Source: Fuscovulum sp.
GTDB taxonomy: Bacteria > Pseudomonadota > Alphaproteobacteria > Rhodobacterales > Rhodobacteraceae
Direction: 5' to 3'
DNA: 64,000 nucleotides
Assembly: GCA_035192965.1 (NCBI GenBank)
Contig: CP136571.1
Coordinates: forward strand, 702,501 to 766,500
The notes under the pieces were generated by a model. That model saw only the letters and a list, made by a program, of their open reading frames with translations. It was not told the DNA's origin and made no database searches. Every line of letters begins with the position of its first letter. Position 1 is the first letter of the stretch. Of this stretch, positions 26,106 to 33,203 are shown in pieces. The position numbers and the translations under genes are program-made.

Positions 26106-27143
26106 TCAGGCCCCGCGGACCGTGTCGATCATCAGTTGCACATTGTCGGGGTTGGCGTCGGGTGTGATGCCATGGCCCAGGTTGAAAATATGCGGCCCCT
26201 TGCGGAAGGCATCCACCACACGGCGGGTTTCACGGACCAGCGCCTCACCCCCGGTGACCATGTGTTCCGGGGCAAGGTTGCCCTGCACGCAACCGCCCGG
26301 TTGCACATGTTCCGCGCCCCATTCGGGGGTGATGGAATTGTCGAGCGCCACGCAATCGGCCCCGGTCTTGGCGGCAAAGCCGATATAGCCATCGCCCGCC
26401 TCGCGCGGGAAGGCGATGATGGGCAGGCCGGGGTGGCGGTCCTTGAGGGCAGAGATGATCCGTTCCGCCGGTTTGACGGCGAAATCTTCGAAATCCTGAC
26501 CCTTGAGCGAGCCTGCCCAGGAATCAAAGAGCTTTACCACCTCGGCCCCGGCATTCACCTGGGCAGAGAGGTATTCGACGGTGGAATCGGTGATGCGGTC
26601 GATGAGGGCCTGAAAGGTGGCGCGGTCGTTGTTTTTCAGGGCATGGGCGGCGGCCTGATCCTTCGATCCTTGGCCGGCGATCATGTAGGTGGCAACGGTC
26701 CACGGGGCGCCGGCAAAGCCGATCAGCGTGGTCTCGGTGGGCAGTTCGCGGGCGAGGATGCGGACGGTTTCGTAGATGGGTGACAGCGTGTCATGGATGG
26801 CATCGGTCGGCTTGAGCGCCTTGACCTGATCCATCGTGGTGGTGGTTTCCATCCGCGGGCCTTCGCCGGTTTCGAACCAGAGCTTTGGGCCAAGGGCTTG
26901 GGGTAGAAGAAGAATATCGGCAAACAGAATTGCGGCGTCGAACCCGTAGCGGCGGATCGGTTGCAGCGTGACCTCGGCCGCGAGTTCGGGGTTGTAGCAG
27001 AGTTTCAGGAAATCACCCGCCTGCGCACGGGTGGCGCGGTACTCGGGCAGGTAGCGGCCTGCCTGACGCATCATCCAGATCGGCGGGGTGGGCAGGGTTT
27101 CCCCGGCGAGGGCGCGCAGGATCGTCTTGGCGGGTTTGGTCAT
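26106..27143 (-). CDS. hemE: Uroporphyrinogen decarboxylase
   Basis: 345-residue cytoplasmic enzyme converting uroporphyrinogen III to coproporphyrinogen III. Signatures: [17 protein letters not shown] (about 20-36, with the substrate-binding arginines), [12 protein letters not shown], and [17 protein letters not shown] 27143 gives the family length and overlaps the stop of the upstream small membrane gene (ATGA); the longer frame upstream is rejected. Confidence 0.95.
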   Translation of the reverse strand: MTKPAKTILRALAGETLPTPPIWMMRQAGRYLPEYRATRAQAGDFLKLCYNPELAAEVTLQPIRRYGFDAAILFADILLLPQALGPKLWFETGEGPRMETTTTMDQVKALKPTDAIHDTLSPIYETVRILARELPTETTLIGFAGAPWTVATYMIAGQGSKDQAAAHALKNNDRATFQALIDRITDSTVEYLSAQVNAGAEVVKLFDSWAGSLKGQDFEDFAVKPAERIISALKDRHPGLPIIAFPREAGDGYIGFAAKTGADCVALDNSITPEWGAEHVQPGGCVQGNLAPEHMVTGGEALVRETRRVVDAFRKGPHIFNLGHGITPDANPDNVQLMIDTVRGA

Positions 27144-27457
27144 GGGCGGACTTTCGGGCTGATGTCGCCATTGGAGCGATGGGCGATGGATTGCAGGGAG
27201 GACATGGCAAAGCGCCATGCGCCCAGATGCCAGAGGGAAGAGATCAGGATCACCGCTGCCGCCCAAAGCGCGCCCTGCACCCACCAGGTGATGGCGGCGA
27301 CGGGAATCGTTGCGCTGGCCGAGACGATGAAGGCCACGAGAATGGTGAGGCCGTTCGCGCCGTTGATCCCGCCAATGATCGCGCTGCGTTCCATCCAGAA
27401 CGCGAGAGAGAGCAGCGCAGCAGAGGCGATCAGGGCGAAGAACAGGAACAGCGTCAT
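27140..27457 (-). CDS. Small membrane protein upstream of hemE
   Basis: 105 residues from ATG 27457 (a TTG at 27493 would add 12). Three hydrophobic segments: [40 protein letters not shown] and [18 protein letters not shown]. No family recognised. It is coupled to hemE by a 4-nt stop/start overlap and is divergent from hemC, so it may be a membrane companion of tetrapyrrole synthesis; that is inference. Confidence 0.65.
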   Translation of the reverse strand: MTLFLFFALIASAALLSLAFWMERSAIIGGINGANGLTILVAFIVSASATIPVAAITWWVQGALWAAAVILISSLWHLGAWRFAMSSLQSIAHRSNGDISPKVRP

Positions 27458-27532
27458 GCTGTCATGGGTCGGCTGGCGGCGCGGGCTTGTCAAGAGTTGT
27501 CAGGCAAAGATGACAGTTGTATGCCTTGGGGC

Positions 27533-28477
27533 ATGATGTATCCGCTTCCCTCCCCCGCCCAACCGCTGAAGATCGGCACCCGTGGTTCCCCCCTTGCGCT
27601 GTGGCAGGCGCATGAGGTGCGGCGTTGTCTGGGGGAGGCGTTCGGCCTGCCGGATGAGGCGTTCGAGATCGTGGTCATCAAGGTGACGGGCGATCAGATC
27701 CTAGACAAGCCGCTGAAAGAGATCGGTGGCAAGGGGTTGTTCACACGCGAGATCGAGGAGGCGCTGATCGAAGGGACCATAGATATAGCGGTTCATTCGA
27801 TGAAGGACATGCCGACGGCGCAGCCTGAGGGGCTGGTGCTGGATTGCTATCTGCCGCGCGAGGATGTGCGGGATGGGTTCGTTTCACCCGGCGTGGCGTC
27901 GCTGGCCGATCTGCCGCAGGGGGCGGTGGTGGGGTCGTCATCGTTGCGGCGGCGGGCGCAGCTGGCGTTGCGGCGGCCGGATCTAAAGCTGGTGGAGTTC
28001 CGCGGCAATGTGCAGACGCGGATGCGCAAGCTGGAGGAAGGGGTGGCGGTGGCCACCTTCCTTGCCATGGCGGGGCTGAACCGGCTGGGCATGGCGCATG
28101 TGGCGCGGGCGGCGATTGCGCCCGAGGAAATGCTGCCAGCGGTGGCGCAGGGCGCGATCGGTATCGAAAGACGGGTTGCGGATCAACGGGTTGAGTGGCT
28201 GCTTTCCGCCATTCACCACAAGGAAACCGGGCTGCGGCTGGCCGCCGAGCGCGGGATGCTGGCGCGGCTGGACGGGTCTTGCGAGACGCCGATTGCCGGG
28301 TTGGCGATGCTGGACGGGGATGCGCTTTGGCTGCGGGGCGAGATCCTGCGGCCCGATGGCAGCGAGTCGATCACCGGAGAGCGGCGGGGTGGCGTGGCCG
28401 ATGCGGCGGCGCTGGGGCGCGATCTGGCGGAGGAATTGCTGGGGCGGGCGCCGGCGGGGTTCTTTAGCTGGCGTTAA
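27533..28477 (+). CDS. hemC: Porphobilinogen deaminase (hydroxymethylbilane synthase)
   Basis: 314-residue cytoplasmic enzyme that polymerises four porphobilinogens. Visible are KIGTRGSPLALWQAHEV, KEIGGKGLFTREIEEAL, DIAVHSMKDMPT, VGSSSLRRRAQL, EFRGNVQTRMRKLEEG and the dipyrromethane-cofactor cysteine in LDGSCETPIAG (about 247). The start is uncertain among ATG 27521, 27533 and 27536; 27533 is used because TGGGGC lies just upstream. It is divergent from the hemE unit. Confidence 0.94.
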   Translation: MMYPLPSPAQPLKIGTRGSPLALWQAHEVRRCLGEAFGLPDEAFEIVVIKVTGDQILDKPLKEIGGKGLFTREIEEALIEGTIDIAVHSMKDMPTAQPEGLVLDCYLPREDVRDGFVSPGVASLADLPQGAVVGSSSLRRRAQLALRRPDLKLVEFRGNVQTRMRKLEEGVAVATFLAMAGLNRLGMAHVARAAIAPEEMLPAVAQGAIGIERRVADQRVEWLLSAIHHKETGLRLAAERGMLARLDGSCETPIAGLAMLDGDALWLRGEILRPDGSESITGERRGGVADAAALGRDLAEELLGRAPAGFFSWR

Positions 28478-28517
28478 GCCCCTGATACGGCGCGTTAATT
28501 TTTCCGTTTTTCTGAGA

Positions 28518-28592
28518 ATGGCCGTGCCGCTGGCGGTGCAGCGCCCGGTGCAGACGGCTGTGCATACGCGCGGTGCCTGCTTCATTCGTTAA
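28518..28592 (+). repeat. 12-nt periodic GTGCAG repeat, copy 2 (24-codon ORF)
   Basis: GTGCCG, GTGCAG, GTGCAG, GTGCAT start at 28524, 28536, 28548 and 28560, exactly 12 nt apart. ATG 28518 opens a 24-residue peptide containing VPLAVQRPVQTAVHTRG, stop TAA 28590. It matches the copy at 7603 in spacing and in V-Q-x-x-V-Q-x-x-V-H-T. It lies 40 nt after hemC. Whether the signal is protein, RNA or DNA is undecided. Confidence 0.5.
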
Positions 28593-28650
28593 TCATAAGG
28601 CAGACCACCCGGAATTTGCAGCAGCGGCTTTGCCATGTTGGTGAGCGGGG

Positions 28651-28762
28651 GCGAAATCTGACGCAGATTTCGCGACGTTTCCTGACGCAGGAAACGGGTT
28701 CTGATTGAGGCGCTGGCGGAATTTGCGTCAAATTCCGGCGCGTTTTTTGTGGCAAAAAACGC
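28651..28762. repeat. Array of four hairpins (copy A)
   Basis: H1 arms GCGAAATCTG and CAGATTTCGC (28651-28673), loop ACG. H2 arms CGTTTCCTG and CAGGAAACG (28676-28696), loop ACG. H3 arms CGGAATTTG and CAAATTCCG (28717-28737), loop CGT. H4 arms GCGTTTTTTG and CAAAAAACGC (28740-28762), loop TGG. Every stem is perfect and closes with TG...CA. The array fills the space up to the stop of the minus-strand MFS gene, between two convergent genes. Confidence 0.92.
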
Positions 28763-29953
28763 CTACCTGCGGGCGCGGTCGACCCACATCAGGGTGCCAG
28801 CGGCGGTGATGGCGATGGCCGCGCCGACGATGGCGGTGAAGGCGTAACCGCCGACCACCACGCCCATGGCGAAGGCGGCGGCGGCAAGCAGTTCCGACAC
28901 CAGCCGTTGCAGCGCGATCATCGCCCCCGACGTGCCGGGACGACCGGCCAGCAGGTCCTGATAATAGGCGATGGGCAGGGTCAGGATGGCCGCGCCGCCA
29001 AGCCCTGCGAACAGGGTCAGCAGCCAGAGCCAAGCGGTTTCCGTCAGCACCGGCATCAAAGCGAGATGGGTGCAATAGAGCAGCGTTCCCGCCCCGATCA
29101 GGGTTTCGCGGCGGAAGCGGTGCGTGATCAGCGGCAGCAGGAGCATGAAGGGCACCTCCCACCCGGCGACGAGGCCGATATAGAGCGCCACATCCCCCGC
29201 ATCGCGGGTGGGTGATGCATCAAAGACCAGCGCGGTCAGGATCATGTAGAGGTTGCCCGCCGAGGCGATGGCACCGAGCAGCAGCAGGCGCAGCAGGATG
29301 GGGGGTGAGGCGACCTCTCCCAAGGCGCGGCGGAAGTTGAGGCCGGAGGGGCGGTCTTCCCATGTGGTCTGCCCGTCGCGCGGCCAATAAAGGTGCAGCA
29401 GCGCCGACAGGGCGACCGCGGCGATGGTGGCTGACAGGTAGACAGCCATGACATCCAAGCCCGCGCCGAAGGCGAAGGTCCAGAAGATCAGCATGGCGAG
29501 GAAGCTGAGCGAAAGCGCGGCGCGGATCGTGGCGAGGATGGCGTCGCGGGCGGCCCCGTCATCGGAGCGGGCAAGGCGGGCGAGGGCGAAAAGCTGGCCG
29601 TAAAGCGAGGTGGCGACGGGGAACAGCAGGCCGTGGCACAGGGCGAAGGTCAGGGGCGAGGGGGCCAGATACATCAACCCTACGCCCGCCGTGCCGGAGG
29701 CGGTGGTCAGAAGCGCGATGCGGCGGCGGCCTGCGCCCTGATCGGTGAGGATGCCCAGCAGGACCGAGGCCGTGACGGACACGGCAGAGGCGGCCACGAG
29801 GACGAGGGCGAAGGTTGTCTCGCTCATGCCGATGCGTTCGATCCCCACCAGCGATTGGTAGGGATAGACCGAGGCGTTCAACGCCCCCAGCAGCAGCAGG
29901 GCAATGGCGATCAGGCGCAGGGTCGGGTCACGCAGCACGGCAAGCGAGGACAT
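28763..29953 (-). CDS. MFS transporter, sugar-efflux (SET) like
   Basis: 396 residues with about twelve membrane spans. The pattern resembles SetA/SetB-type efflux proteins: VYPYQSLVGIERIGMSETTFALVLVAASAVSV near the N-terminus, LLGILTDQGAGRRRIALL as the loop 2-3 motif, and IAYYQDLLAGRPGTSGAMIALQRLVSE in the second half. It starts 3 nt after the stop of the upstream FAD oxidase, so the two are probably one transcript. The substrate is unknown. Confidence 0.8.
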   Translation of the reverse strand: MSSLAVLRDPTLRLIAIALLLLGALNASVYPYQSLVGIERIGMSETTFALVLVAASAVSVTASVLLGILTDQGAGRRRIALLTTASGTAGVGLMYLAPSPLTFALCHGLLFPVATSLYGQLFALARLARSDDGAARDAILATIRAALSLSFLAMLIFWTFAFGAGLDVMAVYLSATIAAVALSALLHLYWPRDGQTTWEDRPSGLNFRRALGEVASPPILLRLLLLGAIASAGNLYMILTALVFDASPTRDAGDVALYIGLVAGWEVPFMLLLPLITHRFRRETLIGAGTLLYCTHLALMPVLTETAWLWLLTLFAGLGGAAILTLPIAYYQDLLAGRPGTSGAMIALQRLVSELLAAAAFAMGVVVGGYAFTAIVGAAIAITAAGTLMWVDRARR

Positions 29954-29956
29954 GGA

Positions 29957-31375
29957 TCAGGCCTTTGCCGCGGGGATGACCTTGCCGGGGTTCATCAGGT
30001 TGTTCGGGTCCAGTGCGCCCTTGATGGCGCGCATCACATCCAGCGCGACGGGGTCTTTGCGGCGGTCCATCGAGTTGAGCTTGGACAGGCCGACGCCATG
30101 TTCAGCCGAGAAGGAACCGCCGAGGTCTTGCACGATATCTTCGATCGCGTGGATGACGCGGTCATAGACGGCCTTGGACGGATCACCCGGATAGACCGAG
30201 AAATGCAGGTTGCCATCGCCCAGATGGGCCACGGTGACAGTGTCGGCACCGGGGGCGATATCGGCAAGGCGGGGGGTGATGCGGTCAAGGAAGGTGGCGA
30301 CCTTGTCCAATGGCACGGCGATATCGCTGTCGATCATGGGTTTGACCGCAGCGCCGATTTCCGCAGCGGCTTCGCGCCGTGCCCACATGGCGCTGCGCTG
30401 GGCATCGGACCGGGCGATCTGGGCGTCCAGGATCAGGCCTTCGTCCATGAGTTGGGCGAGGGTGGTTTCCAGCAGATCGGCCAGCGGGATGGTGCCATCT
30501 GCCTGTGCGGTCGTCAGCGCGGGCGAGGTGGCTGCAAGTTCCACGAGGATCGTGCAGTCATGCGGTTGGGTGAAGGGTTGGCCTATGTCGGGGCGGACCT
30601 TGAGCAGGCGGCGCATGTAATCGGCGGGCATGTATTCAAAGGCCTCGACCAGCCCGCCGGAAGCGGCTTGCAGGCGGTTCAGAAGGATCAGCGCGTCGGG
30701 AAGGGACCGGGCGGCAAGCGTTGCCGTGGCCTGCGCGCGGGGGGCGGGGACGAGTTTCATCACGGCGGCGGTGATGATGCCAAGCGTGCCTTCGGCCCCG
30801 ATGAAAAGCTGCTTCAGGTCGTAGCCCGAATTGTCCTTGTGCAGTTCGGACATGAGGGTGAGGACGCGGCCATCGGGCAGCACAACCTCAAGCCCCAGAC
30901 AGAGCGCGCGGGTGGAGCCGTAGCGCAGGACGTTGGAGCCACCGGCATTGGTCGAAAGCACGCCGCCGATCATGGCCGAGCCGCGCGCGCCGAACCAGAG
31001 CGGGAAGTAGAGGCCGTGGTCGGCGGCGGCATCGTGGAGTTTGGACAGGATGACCCCGGCTTCGACAATCGCGATACGGGCATCGGGGCGCAGGTCGCGG
31101 ATGCGGTTCAGCCGCTCGGTCGAGAGGAGGAGGCCGCCTTCGGTATAGGTGCCGCCGGTCAGACCCGTGTTGCCGGAGACGGGGATCACGGGGATGGCGT
31201 GGCGGGCGGCGATGCGGACAGTTTCCGACACCTCGGCCGTGGTGGCGGGGCGGGCCACGGCGATGGGGGTGCCGTGGTAATTGCCCATCCAGTCACGCGA
31301 GAACCGTTCCATGTCGGGGCCGGTCACGACGTTGGACGCGCCGAGAAGGGTGGAGAGATCGGCGATGAGGGACAT
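29957..31375 (-). CDS. FAD-binding oxidoreductase, GlcD / D-2-hydroxyglutarate dehydrogenase type
   Basis: 472 residues. The PCMH-type FAD domain shows PVSGNTGLTGGTYTEGG (about 60-76) and SAMIGGVLSTNAGGSNVLRYGSTR (about 125). The C-terminal cap has VTVAHLGDGNLHFSVYPGD and SFSAEHGVGLSKL, the metal/substrate motif of D-2-hydroxyacid dehydrogenases. It would oxidise a D-2-hydroxyacid such as glycolate, D-lactate or D-2-hydroxyglutarate. It is followed directly by the MFS gene. Confidence 0.88.
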   Translation of the reverse strand: MSLIADLSTLLGASNVVTGPDMERFSRDWMGNYHGTPIAVARPATTAEVSETVRIAARHAIPVIPVSGNTGLTGGTYTEGGLLLSTERLNRIRDLRPDARIAIVEAGVILSKLHDAAADHGLYFPLWFGARGSAMIGGVLSTNAGGSNVLRYGSTRALCLGLEVVLPDGRVLTLMSELHKDNSGYDLKQLFIGAEGTLGIITAAVMKLVPAPRAQATATLAARSLPDALILLNRLQAASGGLVEAFEYMPADYMRRLLKVRPDIGQPFTQPHDCTILVELAATSPALTTAQADGTIPLADLLETTLAQLMDEGLILDAQIARSDAQRSAMWARREAAAEIGAAVKPMIDSDIAVPLDKVATFLDRITPRLADIAPGADTVTVAHLGDGNLHFSVYPGDPSKAVYDRVIHAIEDIVQDLGGSFSAEHGVGLSKLNSMDRRKDPVALDVMRAIKGALDPNNLMNPGKVIPAAKA

Positions 31376-31478
31376 GGGAGGCGGCTCCGTCTGATGGCGG
31401 AGTGATCGGACGGGGGCGGGGGAGTTGCAAGGGGGAATGAAGGCCCCGGCGTGGCACGGGGTGGGTGGCTGGGTGAAG

Positions 31479-31503
31479 GTGAGTATTTGGGCCGAGATGA
31501 AGA
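31479..31503 (-). repeat. 3'-end-associated dispersed repeat, copy 1
   Basis: On the minus strand it reads CTTCATCTCGGCCCAAATAC, directly adjoining the stop of the small membrane gene 31504-31812. It shares all but one base with the copies at 37796 and 40934. It lies in the 128-nt gap before the FAD oxidase gene. Confidence 0.75.
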
Positions 31504-31812
31504 TCAGGCGGTCGGGCCTTGGGCGATGCGGAGGGCGAACCAGAGAAGGAAGGTGAGGATTAGGAGGGAGATGCCTATGGCGCCGAGGGCTTGGCCTACG
31601 CGGTTAAGGCGGGATTTTCCGGCGGTCTGGAAGGCGTGATTGATCACCTCGACCCCGATGCGGGAACGTTCGTAAAAGGGGGCGAAGAGAGTTTTCCAAT
31701 AGGCCGGATGGGAAAAGACCGGGATAGCGATCGAGATGAAGATAAGGACGAAGCCGAGCCAGAGCGCAAAGAAACCTATGAAGAAGAGGGTTTCGACAAG
31801 GGCTGGGACCAT
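31504..31812 (-). CDS. Small membrane protein, function unknown
   Basis: 102 residues with two membrane segments (LFFIGFFALWLGFVLIFISIAIPVF, about 9-33; ALGAIGISLLILTFLLWFAL, about 75-94) joined by a basic cytoplasmic or periplasmic loop (APFYERSRIGVEVINHAFQ). No family is recognised. It lies 7 nt downstream of the arylesterase gene in the same direction and is probably co-transcribed. Confidence 0.62.
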   Translation of the reverse strand: MVPALVETLFFIGFFALWLGFVLIFISIAIPVFSHPAYWKTLFAPFYERSRIGVEVINHAFQTAGKSRLNRVGQALGAIGISLLILTFLLWFALRIAQGPTA

Positions 31813-31819
31813 GGGGCGT

Positions 31820-32521
31820 TCACTCCGTTGACATTGCTAGTTCTAGCACAGCGGGGCCGAGGCCTGCGACGATCTTTGCCACGCCATCCTTGTTGGGGTG
31901 GATGCCGTCGGGCTGCATCCAGGGGGTGAGGTCGGCCAGATTGGTGGCATCGGGCGCGAGGGGGGCGAAGAAGGGAATGGCGAGGCGCGCGCCGTAGGTT
32001 TGGGCGATGTCGGGGTAGAGGGTATCGAAGGCGGCCTTGTATTCGGGGCCGTAATTGCCGGGGGCCTGCATGGGGATGACCAGCACGTCCAGCCCGCGGT
32101 CGGTGGCTTGTTTGACGATGGCATCAAGGTTCTTGCGGGTTTCTTCGGGCGGCAGGCCGCGGAGCAGGTCATTCCCGCCGAGGGTGACGATGAGCGCATC
32201 GGTTTCGGGGGTGAGCGACCAGTCGAGGCGGGAGAGGCCCCCGGCGGTGGTGTCGCCCGAGACGCCTGCGTTGATCACCGTGGCATCGGCCCCCTGTGCG
32301 GTGAGCCAGCTTTGCAGTTGGGGGACGAAGCCTTCGCCTTCGGGCAGGCCATAGCCTGCGGTCAGGCTGTCACCCAGCGCCACGATGGTGACGGGTTCGG
32401 CGCTGGCCGCGACGGGAATGAGGGCCGCAAGCGTTACAGCCACTGTCGCCAATGTGATGTTGCGCCGCAGCGTGCGCGCGCCATATGTGGCTTTGGGCAG
32501 AGATACAGAGGCGATTTTCAT
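31820..32521 (-). CDS. tesA: Secreted SGNH-family arylesterase / lysophospholipase (TesA-like)
   Basis: 233 residues. A signal peptide (RRNITLATVAVTLAALIPVAASA) follows a 20-residue basic N-terminus. SGNH blocks: GDSLTAGYGLP (nucleophile Ser), NAGVSGDTTAGGLSRLDW, TLGGNDLLRGLP and the Asp/His pair DGIHPNKDG. ATG 32521 is the last in-frame ATG before the signal peptide. It overlaps, as CATG, the ATG of the divergent ABC gene. Periplasmic hydrolysis of esters or lysophospholipids is expected. Confidence 0.88.
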   Translation of the reverse strand: MKIASVSLPKATYGARTLRRNITLATVAVTLAALIPVAASAEPVTIVALGDSLTAGYGLPEGEGFVPQLQSWLTAQGADATVINAGVSGDTTAGGLSRLDWSLTPETDALIVTLGGNDLLRGLPPEETRKNLDAIVKQATDRGLDVLVIPMQAPGNYGPEYKAAFDTLYPDIAQTYGARLAIPFFAPLAPDATNLADLTPWMQPDGIHPNKDGVAKIVAGLGPAVLELAMSTE

Positions 32522-33203
32522 GGTGGATTCGGTTCTTACGCTGAGGGATGCACGGTTGACCTTGGCGGGAAATGCGGGGCCGGTCGATATCCTCAAGGGT
32601 ATATCACTGGAAGTTCATAGGGGCGAGACGCTTGGGTTGATCGGGCCGAGCGGATCGGGGAAATCATCGCTTCTGATGCTGATGGGCGGGTTGGAGCAGG
32701 CGACGGGCGGGTCGGTTCACGCGCTGGGGCAGGATCTGACGGCGATGGATGAGGATGGGCTGGCGCGGTTCCGGCGCGGCAAGATGGGGGTGGTGTTCCA
32801 GTCCTTTCATCTGATGCCCACGATGACGGCCTTGGAGAATGTGGCGGTGCCGCTGGAGTTGATGGGCGTGGCAGATGCCTTTGTCCGCGCCGAGGCAGAG
32901 TTGCAGTCGGTGGGGTTGGGCGCGCGGATGGACCACTATCCCAGCCAGATGTCGGGGGGTGAGCAGCAGCGCGTGGCGCTGGCGCGGGCGGCGGCACCGC
33001 GCCCGGCGATCCTGCTGGCGGATGAGCCGACGGGGAATCTGGACGGGGTGAACGGGCAGGCGATCATGGACCTGCTGTTCGGCCTGCGCGACAAGCATGG
33101 CGCGACGCTGGTTCTGGTGACCCATGCGCCAGAACTGGCGGCGCGCTGTGACCGGGTGGTGCGGCTGGCCGACGGGCGTGTGGTGGGCGAGGGCATCGTA
33201 TGA
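32520..33203 (+). CDS. ABC transporter ATP-binding protein (LolD/YbbA type)
   Basis: 227-residue ATPase with Walker A GPSGSGKSSLLMLMGGLEQATGG (about 39), Q-loop FQSFHLMP, signature MSGGEQQRVALARA (about 142) and Walker B ILLADEPTGNLD. The frame is open further upstream but there it is antisense to the esterase signal peptide; ATG 32520 has AGAGG 10 nt ahead. It is coupled to the FtsX-like permease (GTATGA overlap at 33200-33203). Neighbouring tesA on the divergent strand matches the E. coli tesA-ybbA-ybbP arrangement. Confidence 0.92.
   Translation: MVDSVLTLRDARLTLAGNAGPVDILKGISLEVHRGETLGLIGPSGSGKSSLLMLMGGLEQATGGSVHALGQDLTAMDEDGLARFRRGKMGVVFQSFHLMPTMTALENVAVPLELMGVADAFVRAEAELQSVGLGARMDHYPSQMSGGEQQRVALARAAAPRPAILLADEPTGNLDGVNGQAIMDLLFGLRDKHGATLVLVTHAPELAARCDRVVRLADGRVVGEGIV

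Noticed and set aside
28651..28762. CRISPR array
   Set aside because: The repeats are self-complementary stems in direct contact, with no unique spacers and no cas genes nearby.
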